The notes: generated from the sequence alone by a model not told the origin. Counted from the stretch's first letter, positions 22,029-31,473 are shown. The stretch is 33,751 bases of DNA from Pandoraea sp. (GCA_031291335.1 JARLJF010000037.1:1-33751); one strand, 5' to 3'. Numbers and translations are program-made.

Positions 22029-22365
22029 GTTAGTTGTCCTCAATGGGCGCCGGCTGCGCGCGACATCGCGCCGCTTCGACCGGTTTGCCTTTTATCAGTC
22101 ACGTCGGAGATTACCACCGTCTGGCAAGCCCCCAATAACTTAATTAGCGGTAAAACACCCGCCTAATCCACGGAACGATTCCATATTCGCCAACGAATAA
22201 TCAGGACCATCGGCATCGTGCGCACCGGGAACCGGATCTTTCCAATCCTTAGCAACCTGGGGACGTGAGCGCGATGCCAAGCGTACCCGGAGAATTCTGT
22301 CGCATGTTAGTGAGCACTTCCACCGCGATGAACGTCATATCAACGCCCCTGGCGTGGAGCCGCGC
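22029..22365. other. Divergent fliE/fliF promoter region with inverted repeats
   Basis: No gene is seen in these 337 bases, which must hold the promoters of fliE (minus) and fliF (plus). Two inverted repeats lie in its AT-richer centre: ATTAGCGG with CCGCCTAAT (22143-22166, one bulge) and TATTCG-CCAA-CGAATA (22184-22199, perfect). They are good candidates for sites of the flagellar master regulator or another dimeric regulator. No sigma28 or sigma54 promoter of acceptable quality was found. Confidence 0.55.
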
Positions 22366-24051
22366 ATGAACGCCGCCACCCAGACGGCGGACGTAGCCGC
22401 CAAGCCGCCCCTGCTGGCGCAGTTGCGCTCGCGCGAGCGCCTGCCGTTGCTCGTCGGTGGCGCAGCCCTCATCGCTTTGCTGATTGCGGTTTTCCTGTGG
22501 AGCCGTGCCCCCGACTACAAGGTGCTGTACAGCAATCTGAGCGATCGCGACGGCGGTGCCATCATCACCTCGTTGCAGCAGATGAACGTGCCGTACAAGT
22601 TCGCCGAGGGCGGTGGCGCCATTCTGGTGCCGTCCGAACAGGTGCACGACGTACGACTGCGTCTGGCCTCGCAAGGCCTGCCCAAGGGTGGGCTCGTCGG
22701 CTTCGAACTGATGGACAACCAGAAGTTCGGCATCAGTCAGTTCGCCGAACAGGTCAATTACCAGCGCGCACTCGAAGGCGAACTCGCCCGTTCGGTCGAA
22801 TCGCTGTCCGCCGTGCAAGCCGCGCGCGTGCATCTGGCCATTCCCAAGCCGTCGGTCTTCGTGCGCGAGCAGCAAAAGCCCAGCGCCTCGGTCCTCGTCA
22901 CGCTATACCCGGGCCGCGTGCTCGATGACGCGCAGGTCAGCGCCATCGTCCACATGGTCGCGTCGAGCGTGCCGGAACTGCCGGTGAAGAACGTCACCGT
23001 GCTCGATCAGAACGGCAACCTGCTCTCCGCGCAAAGCGGCAATGCGCTGGGTCTGGACGCCAGCCAGCTCAAGTACGTCCGCGAACTCGAACAGTCGTAC
23101 GCCCGCCGCGTCGAGGCGATCCTGAACCCGATCGTCGGGCCGGGTAACGTGCACGCGCAGGTGACGGCCGACGTCGACTTCAATCAGGTCGAGCAGACCT
23201 CCGAGAACTACAAGCCGAACTCGGGCGAGCAGGCGGTGCGTAGCCAGCAGAACAGCGAAGCCACGCAGATCGGCATCACGCCGGCAGGCGGTGTGCCGGG
23301 TGCTCTGTCGAACCAGCCGCCGGGTCAGGCCACCGCGCCGATCACCCAGCAACAGCAGTTTGCTCAGCAGAACCCCGCCAATCCGGCGAGCGCCGCCAGT
23401 GCCCCGCAAGGCCCGCGCAGCGACCGTAAGGACGCCACGGTCAACTACGAGATCGACCGCACGATTCGTCATGTGCAGCAGGCCACGGGCGGGCTGAAGC
23501 GTCTGTCGGCCGCGATCGTCGTGAACTATCGGCCGGGCACCGACGCGAAGGGCAAGGCCGCGATGGTGGCGCTCACGCAAGCCCAGCTCGACCAGATTCA
23601 GAATCTGGCGAAGGAAGCCATCGGCTTCTCGGGCCAGCGCGGCGACACGCTCAACATCGTCAACAGCCCGTTCACGGTCGAGGAAGATCCGGAAGCCAAC
23701 CTGCCGTGGTGGCGTCAGCGTCAGAACATCGAACTGGCCAAACAAGTCGGCAAGTGGGCACTGATCGGGTTGATCGGCCTCTATCTCTGGTTCGGCGTGA
23801 TACGCCCGGCCATCCGCAAACACCTCACCCCGCCGCCGCCGGCCGAGCCGACGCTCGCCGGTGCGGCAGGCGCCGCCGCGGGGGCCGAAGGGGCCGACGG
23901 CGCGGGTGCCGACGGTGAGCCCGGCAAGAACGGCGAACTCAGCGCCTACGAGCGCAACTTGCAGTACGCGCGTCAAGTCGCGCGACAGGATCCGAAGATC
24001 GTGGCAACGGTAGTCAAATCATGGGTGGGTGGTGGCGATGAGCGCGGCTGA
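22366..24051 (+). CDS. fliF: Flagellar MS-ring protein
   Basis: The 561-residue product starts at the ATG at 22366 with GGAG upstream; a GTG at 22354 is an alternative. TM1 lies at about residues 26-46 (PLLVGGAALIALLIAVFLW). The periplasmic YscJ/FliF ring-building region follows (DYKVLYSNLSDRDGGAII, VRLRLASQGLPKGG, FGISQFAEQVNYQRALEGEL), then a disordered Gln/Pro/Ala stretch and ATVNYEIDRTIRHVQQATGG. TM2 is at about 463-483 (ALIGLIGLYLWFGVIRPAI). The cytoplasmic C-terminus (LQYARQVARQDPKIVATVVK, then WVGG) binds FliG. FliF forms the ring on which rotor and export gate are assembled. It overlaps fliG by 14 bases and starts the fliFGHIJK operon. Confidence 0.98.
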   Translation: MNAATQTADVAAKPPLLAQLRSRERLPLLVGGAALIALLIAVFLWSRAPDYKVLYSNLSDRDGGAIITSLQQMNVPYKFAEGGGAILVPSEQVHDVRLRLASQGLPKGGLVGFELMDNQKFGISQFAEQVNYQRALEGELARSVESLSAVQAARVHLAIPKPSVFVREQQKPSASVLVTLYPGRVLDDAQVSAIVHMVASSVPELPVKNVTVLDQNGNLLSAQSGNALGLDASQLKYVRELEQSYARRVEAILNPIVGPGNVHAQVTADVDFNQVEQTSENYKPNSGEQAVRSQQNSEATQIGITPAGGVPGALSNQPPGQATAPITQQQQFAQQNPANPASAASAPQGPRSDRKDATVNYEIDRTIRHVQQATGGLKRLSAAIVVNYRPGTDAKGKAAMVALTQAQLDQIQNLAKEAIGFSGQRGDTLNIVNSPFTVEEDPEANLPWWRQRQNIELAKQVGKWALIGLIGLYLWFGVIRPAIRKHLTPPPPAEPTLAGAAGAAAGAEGADGAGADGEPGKNGELSAYERNLQYARQVARQDPKIVATVVKSWVGGGDERG

Positions 24052-25036
24052 GGGACTCCAACGCAGCGCCATCCTCCTGATGTCGCTGGGCGAAGATGAA
24101 GCGGCGGAGGTCTTCAAGTACCTCGCGCCGCGTGAAGTGCAGAAGCTCGGCGCGGCCATGGCCTCGCTGCGGCAAGTCACGCGCGATCAGATCGCCGATG
24201 TGTTGCAGGACTTCGTGCTCGAAGCCGAACAGCATTCGGCGCTCTCGCTCGACTCGTCCGAATACATTCGCTCGGTGCTTAACAAGGCGCTGGGCAACGA
24301 CAAGGCCGCCGGCCTGATCGAGCGCATTCTGCAAGGTGGCGACACCAGCGGTATCGAAGGCCTGAAGTGGATGGATTCCACGGCAGTGGCCGAACTGATC
24401 CGCCACGAACATCCGCAGATCATCGCCACGATCCTGGTGCACCTCGACCGCGATCAGGCGTCGGAAGTGCTGGCGCTATTCACGGAACGTTTGCGTAACG
24501 ACGTGGTACTGCGTATCGCCACGCTCGACGGCATTCAGCCGGCCGCGCTGCGCGAACTCAACGACGTGCTGACCAAGCTGCTCTCCGGCAGCGAGAACAT
24601 CAAGCGCAGCCCGATGGGCGGCGTGCGCACTGCGGCGGAAATCCTCAACTACCTGGGCGGTGTGCACGAAGAGTCGGTCATCGAAGCCGTGCGCAACTAC
24701 GACTCGGACCTCGCGGCGAAGATCGTCGAAGAGATGTTCGTGTTCGAGAACCTGCTCGACGTGGAAGACCGCAGCATTCAGGTGCTGCTCAAGGAAATCG
24801 AGTCCGAGTCGCTCATCATCGCGCTCAAGGGTGCGCCGGTCGAACTGCGCGAGAAGTTCTTCAAGAACATGTCGGCGCGTGCGGCCGAACTGCTGCGCGA
24901 AGACCTCGAATCGCGCGGTCCTGTGCGTGTCTCCGAAGTCGAAGCCGAACAGAAGAAGGTGCTGCAAGTGGTGCGGCGCCTGGCCGATCAGGGCGCCATC
25001 ATGATTGGCGGCCGCGGCGACGACGCTTACGTGTAA
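24038..25036 (+). CDS. fliG: Flagellar motor switch protein FliG
   Basis: The 332-residue product begins at ATG 24038 (MSAAEGLQRSAILLMSLGED), within the end of fliF. The three FliG domains are present: the N-terminal FliF-binding domain, the middle domain with the EHPQ motif (LIRHEHPQIIATILVHLD), and the C-terminal torque domain with MFVFENLLDVEDRSIQVLL and the charged helix RAAELLREDLESRGPV. These charged residues interact with the MotA stator. It ends GGRGDDAYV. Alternative GTG codons a few bases upstream exist, but the ATG is the conserved start. Confidence 0.98.
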   Translation: MSAAEGLQRSAILLMSLGEDEAAEVFKYLAPREVQKLGAAMASLRQVTRDQIADVLQDFVLEAEQHSALSLDSSEYIRSVLNKALGNDKAAGLIERILQGGDTSGIEGLKWMDSTAVAELIRHEHPQIIATILVHLDRDQASEVLALFTERLRNDVVLRIATLDGIQPAALRELNDVLTKLLSGSENIKRSPMGGVRTAAEILNYLGGVHEESVIEAVRNYDSDLAAKIVEEMFVFENLLDVEDRSIQVLLKEIESESLIIALKGAPVELREKFFKNMSARAAELLREDLESRGPVRVSEVEAEQKKVLQVVRRLADQGAIMIGGRGDDAYV

Positions 25037-25055
25037 CCGGACGGGGCCCGCGCGT

Positions 25056-25721
25056 ATGTCGACCATCATTCCGAAAGAACGCCTCTCTGCCTGGCAACGC
25101 TGGGAGATGGCGTCGTTCGACCCGCCGCCGCCGCCGCCGCCGCCACCGCCGCAACCGAAGCCACCCAGCCCGCTCGACGATCCCGCGCTCGTGGAACAGA
25201 TCGCCGCGTGGCGCGAGCAAGCGCGCGCCGAAGGTCATGCGCAGGGTTACGCGACCGGGCAGGCCGAGGGGTACGCCGCCGGACAAGCCGCCGGCCAGCA
25301 GGAAGTGGAAGCCCGCGCGACACAGCTCGCCGATATCGCTCATGGTTTCGGCACCGCCGTGAACGCCATCGATCGCGAAGTGGCCGAGCCGCTGCTCGGG
25401 CTGGCCCTCGACATCGCACGTCAGGCCCTGCGCCAGACACTCACCATTCATCCGGAAACGCTGCTGCCGATCGTGCGCGATCTGCTGTCCAACGATCCGC
25501 TCACCGGTTCGCCGCGTCTGCTCCTCAATCCGGAAGACGTCGCACTCGTCGAAACCCATGTCGGCGCGGAACTGCGCACCGCCGGCTGGACCGTGCGTGC
25601 CGATCCCGCCATCGAGCGCGGCGGCTGCAAGGCCGAAGCCGCAAGCGGCGAAGTCGACGCCACCGTCGCCACCCGCTGGCAACGCGTGATGGCGGCACTC
25701 GGCAAGGATCTGCCGTGGTGA
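25056..25721 (+). CDS. fliH: Flagellar export ATPase regulator FliH, with polyproline tract
   Basis: The 221-residue product starts at ATG 25056, 19 bases after fliG. Ten consecutive prolines occur at about residues 23-32, encoded by a CCG-rich run. Next are typical FliH GxxxG-type repeats ([20 protein letters not shown]), a helical region ([20 protein letters not shown]) and a V-ATPase-E-like C-terminal domain. FliH binds the FliI ATPase and delivers it with chaperone-cargo complexes to the export gate. The conserved N-terminal Trp-containing peptide ([11 protein letters not shown]) precedes the proline run. Translation through ten prolines would need EF-P. The gene overlaps fliI at GTGA. 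Confidence 0.94.
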   Translation: MSTIIPKERLSAWQRWEMASFDPPPPPPPPPPQPKPPSPLDDPALVEQIAAWREQARAEGHAQGYATGQAEGYAAGQAAGQQEVEARATQLADIAHGFGTAVNAIDREVAEPLLGLALDIARQALRQTLTIHPETLLPIVRDLLSNDPLTGSPRLLLNPEDVALVETHVGAELRTAGWTVRADPAIERGGCKAEAASGEVDATVATRWQRVMAALGKDLPW

Positions 25722-27451
25722 ACGCCGAACTCACCCCACTCACCGCCCATGCGCCGGTGCTGCCCAGCACTGAGAATACGCATGACGATGCGACGTCGAA
25801 CGCCCCGTCTACGCCCGCCCCGGCGAACGACGGCACGACGCCTTCGGTGCGCCTGTGGGATGAGATCGACACGACCCACCAAACCGCGCAGGCCGGTGCC
25901 CTGCAACCCGACGATCACGACGACGCGCCAGAGGTGCCCGAGGCTCACACCAACGCGTCCGTCGAATCGGACGCCGCCACCGCGTCTGCCGAATCCACCG
26001 AATCTACCCAGCACGCTGCACAGAAGGCCACCACACACGTGCTGGGCGCCCGCGAGATCGCCCGCGACGCGCATCTGCTCCGTTGGCAGAACACGCTGCG
26101 CGAGCGCATCGCCCACGTGCATGCCGTCGAGCCGACACGCCGTTGCGGCCGCCTCACGCGCGCGGCCGGTCTCGTGCTCGAAGCCGTCGGTCTGCGCCTG
26201 CCGGTCGGCGCGGGCTGCCTGATCGAGTTGCCCGTCAACGACCCCTCGCGCGAACCGGCCACGGCCGAAGCGGAAGTCGTTGGCTTCGGTGGCGACCGCC
26301 TGTTTCTCATGCCGCAGACGGAAGTCGCCGGCCTGCTGCCCGGTGCCCGTGTGTTCCCGATGGAACCTGCCGCCGACGGCCCGCTGCCGAACCAACGTCA
26401 CAACGGCAAACGTCTTCCCGTCGGTGAAGCGCTGCTCGGTCGTGTCGTCGATGCCGCCGGCCGCCCGCTCGACGACTTCGGCCCGCTCGGCCTGACCGAT
26501 AGCGCCTCGCTGGCGTCGGTGCCGATCAATCCGCTGGGCCGCGCGCCCATCGAGTCGGTGCTCGACGTTGGCGTACGCGCCATCAACTCGCTGCTCACCG
26601 TCGGACGCGGTCAGCGCATGGGCCTCTTTGCCGGCTCAGGCGTCGGCAAGAGCGTGCTGCTCGGCATGATGGCCCGTTTCACGCAAGCCGAAGTCATCGT
26701 CGTGGGCCTGATCGGCGAACGCGGCCGCGAGGTGAAGGATTTCATCGAGAACATTCTCGGACCGGACGGTCTGGCGCGCTCCGTCGTCGTGGCGGCCCCG
26801 GCCGACGTCTCGCCGCTACTGCGTCTGCAAGGCGCGGCGTACGCCACCACGCTGGCCGAGTACTTCCGCGATCAGGGCAAAGACGTGCTGCTGATCATGG
26901 ATTCGCTGACCCGTTACGCCATGGCACAACGCGAAATCGCGCTGGCCATCGGTGAGCCGCCCGCCACGAAGGGCTACCCGCCTTCCGTGTTCGCGAAGCT
27001 GCCGGCATTGGTCGAGCGCGCCGGTAATGGCCCCGACGGCGGCGGCTCGATCACGGCCTTCTACACGGTGCTCACCGAAGGCGACGATCAGCAAGACCCG
27101 ATCGCAGACTCCGCCCGCGCCATTCTCGACGGCCACATCGTGCTATCGCGTCAGTTGGCGGAGTCGGGGCACTACCCGGCCATCGACATCGAACAGTCGA
27201 TCAGCCGCGCGATGGCCGCCCTCATCGACGACGGCCAGTTCGACAAGGTACGACGCTTCAAACAAATGCTCTCGCGCTACCAGCGCAACCGCGACCTCAT
27301 CAATGTGGGCGCGTACGCGCCGGGCAGCGACCCGTTGCTCGATCAGGCGATCGAGCTGTATCCCCGTCTCGAAGGCTTCCTGCAACAGGGAATGCGCGAG
27401 CGGGCCAGTTACCCGGACGCCGTGCATCAGTTGCACGGTCTGTTCCACTAA
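25718..27451 (+). CDS. fliI: Flagellum-specific ATP synthase/export ATPase FliI, with N-terminal extension
   Basis: From the GTG at 25718, which overlaps the fliH stop, the product is 577 residues, against about 440-470 in most bacteria. The usual FliI start ([15 protein letters not shown]) is reached only at about residue 122. The residues before it are rich in Ala, Thr, Asp, Glu and His; their third codon positions are G/C-rich, so they look translated. A GTG at 26039 is the main alternative start. The core is complete: Walker [12 protein letters not shown] (about 302-312), catalytic Glu region [15 protein letters not shown], Walker [14 protein letters not shown] (about 389-400) and [19 protein letters not shown]. 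The hexameric ATPase powers or assists type III export at the flagellar base. Confidence 0.95.
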   Translation: MNAELTPLTAHAPVLPSTENTHDDATSNAPSTPAPANDGTTPSVRLWDEIDTTHQTAQAGALQPDDHDDAPEVPEAHTNASVESDAATASAESTESTQHAAQKATTHVLGAREIARDAHLLRWQNTLRERIAHVHAVEPTRRCGRLTRAAGLVLEAVGLRLPVGAGCLIELPVNDPSREPATAEAEVVGFGGDRLFLMPQTEVAGLLPGARVFPMEPAADGPLPNQRHNGKRLPVGEALLGRVVDAAGRPLDDFGPLGLTDSASLASVPINPLGRAPIESVLDVGVRAINSLLTVGRGQRMGLFAGSGVGKSVLLGMMARFTQAEVIVVGLIGERGREVKDFIENILGPDGLARSVVVAAPADVSPLLRLQGAAYATTLAEYFRDQGKDVLLIMDSLTRYAMAQREIALAIGEPPATKGYPPSVFAKLPALVERAGNGPDGGGSITAFYTVLTEGDDQQDPIADSARAILDGHIVLSRQLAESGHYPAIDIEQSISRAMAALIDDGQFDKVRRFKQMLSRYQRNRDLINVGAYAPGSDPLLDQAIELYPRLEGFLQQGMRERASYPDAVHQLHGLFH

Positions 27452-27463
27452 GCGGAGGCGGCC

Positions 27464-27916
27464 ATGAACTCGACCCTGCCCCTCAAGTTGCTCATCGAAC
27501 TCGCCCAGAAAGACGTGGACGAAGCCGCACGGCTGCTCGGCGAACGTCAGACGCAACGTGCCGAAGTCGAGCGTCAGCTCGAATCGCTGCGCGAGTACCG
27601 TCACGAGTACCGCACGCGCATGCAGACCGCCACGATTCAGGGCATGGCAGGCTGCGACTGGCGCAACTTCCAGCAATTCATCGATACGCTCGACACGGCC
27701 ATCGGACAGCAAACCATGCTGCTCGAGCAGGCGGAAGAGCGCCTCGCGGCCGCGCGCCGCGAATGGCAGGCGCAGCAGCGCCGCCTGAACTCCTTCGGCA
27801 CGCTCGCCTCGCGCGAAGAAGCCCGCACGGCCGTTCGGGTCGCGCGGCGCGAGCAGAAGGAAAACGACGAGTACGCCGCGCGCAGCCTGCGCCGTCGTGC
27901 CGAATCCCCGATTTGA
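27464..27916 (+). CDS. fliJ: Flagellar export protein FliJ
   Basis: The 150-residue product starts at ATG 27464 after GGAGG. It is almost entirely coiled coil, with the pattern LIELAQKDVDEAARLLGERQ, EVERQLESLREYRHEYR, WRNFQQFIDTLDTAIGQQ and a basic C-terminus ending SLRRRAESPI. FliJ sits in the centre of the FliI hexamer, links it to FlhA and recycles chaperones. The family is weakly conserved in sequence, but size, coiled-coil content and position between fliI and fliK make the call firm. Confidence 0.94.
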   Translation: MNSTLPLKLLIELAQKDVDEAARLLGERQTQRAEVERQLESLREYRHEYRTRMQTATIQGMAGCDWRNFQQFIDTLDTAIGQQTMLLEQAEERLAAARREWQAQQRRLNSFGTLASREEARTAVRVARREQKENDEYAARSLRRRAESPI

Positions 27917-27933
27917 AGGAAAAGGAAACCGAC

Positions 27934-29355
27934 ATGTCGATCCTCAGCTTCCTGACCGATTCCGCCGCGGCTGCCCAGCAAGCCGTGAAGGCCAACCGCG
28001 CCGGTTCGTCGAACGCCGACGACAGCAGCGTGCTGCCCTTCTCCACCGTGCTCTCGCAGCAGACGCGTCAGACCGTCCAGCCCGCCAATAGCGTGAACAA
28101 CAACGTTGCGCAGGCAAACCAGAACAACGCGTCCAGCAACGCTTCGAACAGCAACAGCACGAAGTCGACCGACAACGCGAACAGCAGCGCATCGGCCGGG
28201 CAGACGGGTCAAAGCGGTCAAACGAACGCTTCGAAGAGCAATTCGAAAACGACGACCGCCGATAACGGCAAGGACGACGACGACGAAGCGCAAACGCAAG
28301 CCACAGCGGCCCCCGGCGACCCCGCCGCCGCCCTTGCCGTGGCGCTCGCCGCCATGAACAACGCGCCGCTGCCGCCGCAAACACCGCCGACGGCCCCTGC
28401 CGCCGACGCCAGCGCTACCGACGGCAAACCCGGTACCGGCGCGGCCATCGCCGCCGCTGTGAACGGTGCATTGCAGGCGACGGGCGCGGCCCAACTGACC
28501 GGCCAACCGCCGGCCGGCAGTGCCGACGCCAAAACGGCGCCCACGACAGCCAACGCCGGCGGCCCGGCCAGTGGCGCGGTCACGTCCGCCACATCGACCA
28601 CCAGCAAGACCGGCGGTATTTCGCTCGACGCACTCGCCAAGAACGCCACGACAACGCCGGCGACGACCACTGCGCAACCGGCGGCCACCGATGCCAAGGC
28701 GGCCACGCCGCTGGCCGGTGCCGACGCCCAGGCAGCACAACGCATGGCCGATGCGATGGCGCAGGCTCAGGGCAATCGCGACGCCGCCGCACAAGCCAAC
28801 ACAGCGGCCACGCAAGCCGCGGCACAGGCCGCCACGCCGGCGGTCGACGCTCAGCCGCAATTGCAGGCGCAGGCCAATCTGCCGGCCGCGCTCGCACTTA
28901 ATGCCCGTGTCGGCACGCAGGACTGGAACAACCAGCTCTCGCAGCAAGTGGTGTGGTTGTCGTCCGCGCATGCACAGACCGCGCAACTGAGCCTGAACCC
29001 GCCCGATCTCGGCCCGCTGCACGTGGTGCTGAACGTGGCGAACGACTCCGCGCAGGCGATGTTCGTCTCGCAGCACGCTGCGGTACGCGACGCTGTGCAG
29101 GCTGCGCTGCCGCAACTACGCGAAAGCCTTGCCAACAACGGCATCGCGCTGGGTAACGCGACCGTGAGCAGCGACAACTCGCAGCAACAGGCCTTCGCGC
29201 AGCAAGGGGCGAACGGCAATGGCAGCGGGAACGGCAACGGGAATGGCAATGGACGTGGCACGCCGGGCTTCGGTCAGGCCGATGACGCCTCGCTCGCCAC
29301 GACCGTAAGCGTGCCGGTGCGCGTGAGCAACGCTCTGGTCGACACGTTCGCCTGA
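27934..29355 (+). CDS. fliK: Flagellar hook-length control protein FliK
   Basis: The 473-residue product begins at ATG 27934 with GAAGGAAAAGGAAA upstream. The N-terminal two-thirds are low complexity (Ala/Asn/Ser/Thr-rich), as in the molecular ruler region. The C-terminal Flg_hook domain contains WNNQLSQQVVWLSSAHAQ, the hallmark AQLSLNPPDLGPLHVVL and LRESLANNGIALGNATV. After it comes a Gly/Asn-rich repeat (GNGSGNGNGNGNGRG). FliK is exported during hook growth and makes FlhB switch from rod/hook to filament substrates. It is the last gene of fliFGHIJK. A second FliK-like protein is encoded at 18304-19728. Confidence 0.96.
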   Translation: MSILSFLTDSAAAAQQAVKANRAGSSNADDSSVLPFSTVLSQQTRQTVQPANSVNNNVAQANQNNASSNASNSNSTKSTDNANSSASAGQTGQSGQTNASKSNSKTTTADNGKDDDDEAQTQATAAPGDPAAALAVALAAMNNAPLPPQTPPTAPAADASATDGKPGTGAAIAAAVNGALQATGAAQLTGQPPAGSADAKTAPTTANAGGPASGAVTSATSTTSKTGGISLDALAKNATTTPATTTAQPAATDAKAATPLAGADAQAAQRMADAMAQAQGNRDAAAQANTAATQAAAQAATPAVDAQPQLQAQANLPAALALNARVGTQDWNNQLSQQVVWLSSAHAQTAQLSLNPPDLGPLHVVLNVANDSAQAMFVSQHAAVRDAVQAALPQLRESLANNGIALGNATVSSDNSQQQAFAQQGANGNGSGNGNGNGNGRGTPGFGQADDASLATTVSVPVRVSNALVDTFA

Positions 29356-29420
29356 TCTCCCGGCCCGGACCAGCCTTGAATGGGCTGCGGTACAAGGCAT
29401 AAGCCAACACCGCACCGCCC

Positions 29421-29448
29421 TAAAGCAAGCGGGTTTTTCTGCCGTTAA
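29421..29448 (+). promoter_or_regulatory. Sigma28-like promoter of the fliL operon
   Basis: TAAA (29421-29424) is followed after 16 nt by GCCGTTAA (29441-29448), which matches 7 of 8 positions of the FliA -10 element. The spacer is one base longer than the usual 15. It lies 96 bases before the fliL ATG. Confidence 0.6.
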
Positions 29449-29544
29449 GACAAAGACGCGAGTTAGACGCGATTGTCCCTTCTTTTCGGCCGATCACCCC
29501 TTGGCGGGTTAGCCGACAATCATTACCCAATAGCAGGCGAATAC

Positions 29545-30027
29545 ATGGCAAATCCCGCACCGACGCAAGCCGCGGCTCCCTCCGGAGGGGGCATGCGCAA
29601 ATGGATTCTGTTGATCGTTGCGGTAGCGCTCATGGCCGCCGCCGGTGCGGCAACGGCCGTGTATTTGCTGACCGGACGTAGCGAAGCGGCAAAAGCACCG
29701 CCGCCCCCGCCGCCGCCCGTTTTTGTCGGCATGGACCCGTTCACGGTGAACCTGTCGGGCGAAGACGGCGAGCGATACCTGCATATCGGCCTCTCGCTCA
29801 AGGTAGCGGACGCCGAGACGCAAGCCCGCATCACGCAGCACATGCCTGAAGTCCGCAGCCGCGTGTTGCTGCTGTTGTCGTCCAAGCAGCCGCAGGATCT
29901 GGCCACGATCGACGGCAAGCGCCGTCTGGCGAGCGAAATCCGCGCGCTGGTCGCACAACCGTTCGCGGCCAACATGCCGCAGCAGGCCGTGGGCGACGTG
30001 CTGTTCACCGCGTTTGTAATTCAGTGA
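29545..30027 (+). CDS. fliL: Flagellar basal body-associated protein FliL
   Basis: The 160-residue product starts at ATG 29545 (AGGCG upstream). A short cytoplasmic segment is followed by one TM (about 19-41, KWILLIVAVALMAAAGAATA), then seven consecutive prolines (about 52-58), then the periplasmic FliL domain: MDPFTVNLSGEDGERYLHIG, LSLKVADAETQARITQHMPE and QAVGDVLFTAFVIQ. FliL surrounds and stabilises the MotAB stator. It is the first gene of the fliLMNOPQR run. Confidence 0.97.
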   Translation: MANPAPTQAAAPSGGGMRKWILLIVAVALMAAAGAATAVYLLTGRSEAAKAPPPPPPPVFVGMDPFTVNLSGEDGERYLHIGLSLKVADAETQARITQHMPEVRSRVLLLLSSKQPQDLATIDGKRRLASEIRALVAQPFAANMPQQAVGDVLFTAFVIQ

Positions 30028-30034
30028 GTGATTC

Positions 30035-31033
30035 ATGGCGCATGAGGAGTTCCTGTCGCAGGAAGAAGTCGATGCCCTTCTGAAGGGTGTCACCGGCGAG
30101 CAGGATGACCGGTCCGAGTCGGAAGATCATTCCGGTATCAGGCCATACAACATCGCGACGCAAGAGCGCATCGTGCGCGGGCGCATGCCCACGCTCGAGA
30201 TCATCAACGACCGCTTCTCGCGACTGTTCCGCATTGCGCTGTTCAACTTCATGCGCCGCAGCGCCGAAATTTCGGTGAGTCCGGTGCGTGTCCAGAAGTA
30301 CAGCGAGTTCATTCGTAACCTGCCTGTCCCGACCAACCTCAACCTGGTCCACATCAAGCCGCTACGCGGCACGGCGTTGTTCGTGTTCGATCCGAACCTC
30401 GTGTTCCTGGTGGTGGACAACCTGTTTGGTGGCGACGGCCGGTTTCATACCCGCGTCGAAGGGCGCGATTTCACGCAGACCGAGCAACGCATCATCGGGC
30501 GCCTGCTCGATCTGGTGTTCGAGAACTACGGTGCATCGTGGAAGCCGGTGTACCCGGTCGAGTTCGAGTACGTGCGCGCCGAAATGCATACGCAGTTCGC
30601 CAACGTCGCCACGCCCAACGAAGTGGTCGTCACGACCACGTTCGACATCGAGTTCGGTTCGGTCGGTGGCGAATTCCACATCTGCATGCCGTACTCGATG
30701 ATCGAGCCGATGCGCGACCAGCTCTCGAGCCCGCTGCAAGGCGAGACGCTCGAAGTCGACAAGCGCTGGGTGCGTCTGCTCTCGCAGCAGGTACAGGCGG
30801 CCGACGTTGAGATCGTGACCAACCTCGCGCAGATCGACATGACGCTCTCGCAGTTGCTCAACATGCGCGTGGGCGATGTGATTCCACTCGACGTGCCCGA
30901 GGTACTTGAAGCCAAGGTCGACGGCGTGCCCGTGATGGAATGCAATTACGGCGTCTTCAATGGTCAATACGCGCTGCGCGTGAACCAGATGATCAACCAT
31001 TCGCACAGCGATTACACGAAGGACAACGAGTGA
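30035..31033 (+). CDS. fliM: Flagellar motor switch protein FliM
   Basis: The 332-residue product starts at ATG 30035, 7 bases after fliL. The N-terminal CheY-P-binding peptide is present (EFLSQEEVDALLKGV), followed by the CheC-like middle domain (RFSRLFRIALFNFMRRSAEI, LFVFDPNLVFLVVDNLFGGD, DFTQTEQRIIGRLLDLVF) and a C-terminal SpoA domain that pairs with FliN. FliM forms the rotor C-ring and receives the chemotaxis signal. It overlaps fliN by one base (TGATG). Confidence 0.98.
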   Translation: MAHEEFLSQEEVDALLKGVTGEQDDRSESEDHSGIRPYNIATQERIVRGRMPTLEIINDRFSRLFRIALFNFMRRSAEISVSPVRVQKYSEFIRNLPVPTNLNLVHIKPLRGTALFVFDPNLVFLVVDNLFGGDGRFHTRVEGRDFTQTEQRIIGRLLDLVFENYGASWKPVYPVEFEYVRAEMHTQFANVATPNEVVVTTTFDIEFGSVGGEFHICMPYSMIEPMRDQLSSPLQGETLEVDKRWVRLLSQQVQAADVEIVTNLAQIDMTLSQLLNMRVGDVIPLDVPEVLEAKVDGVPVMECNYGVFNGQYALRVNQMINHSHSDYTKDNE

Positions 31034-31473
31034 TGAGCGATACCCCTCAAACGCCCGGTGACGACGCCCAGGCCATGGCGGACGAGTGGGCCAGTGCCAT
31101 GGCGGAGCAGACGGCTGCCGAGCCGGCACCCGCTGCCGCGCCGCAACCGGCCGCCGCCCCCGTGTTTCAGCCGCTTGCCGCCGCTGCCGGAAATCCCGCG
31201 CCGGCCACGCACAACGACATTGATCTGATTCTCGACATCCCGGTGCAGATGACCGTGGAGCTGGGCCGCACGAAGATCGCCATCAAGAACCTGCTGCAAC
31301 TCGCACAAGGTTCCGTGGTGGAACTCGACGGCATGGCCGGCGAGCCGATGGACGTGCTGGTCAACGGTTGCCTCATCGCTCAGGGCGAAGTGGTGGTCGT
31401 GAACGACAAGTTCGGCATCCGCCTGACTGATATCATCACGCCATCCGAACGCATCCGAAAGCTCAACCGATGA
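31033..31473 (+). CDS. fliN: Flagellar motor switch protein FliN
   Basis: The 146-residue product starts at ATG 31033. The first 60 residues are an Ala/Pro-rich linker. The SpoA domain follows ([73 protein letters not shown]). FliN lines the bottom of the C-ring and also docks FliH for export. It overlaps fliO by four bases (ATGA). Confidence 0.97.
   Translation: MSDTPQTPGDDAQAMADEWASAMAEQTAAEPAPAAAPQPAAAPVFQPLAAAAGNPAPATHNDIDLILDIPVQMTVELGRTKIAIKNLLQLAQGSVVELDGMAGEPMDVLVNGCLIAQGEVVVVNDKFGIRLTDIITPSERIRKLNR

Noticed and set aside
22090-22115. Minus-strand ACTGATAA as a sigma28 -10 element for fliE
   Set aside because: Only 6 of 8 match and there is no TAAA element at the required distance.
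25208-25717. Upstream in-frame extension of fliI lying over fliH
   Set aside because: The translation is Arg/Ser-rich nonsense in the shifted frame of fliH. Coding character in this frame begins only after the fliH stop.
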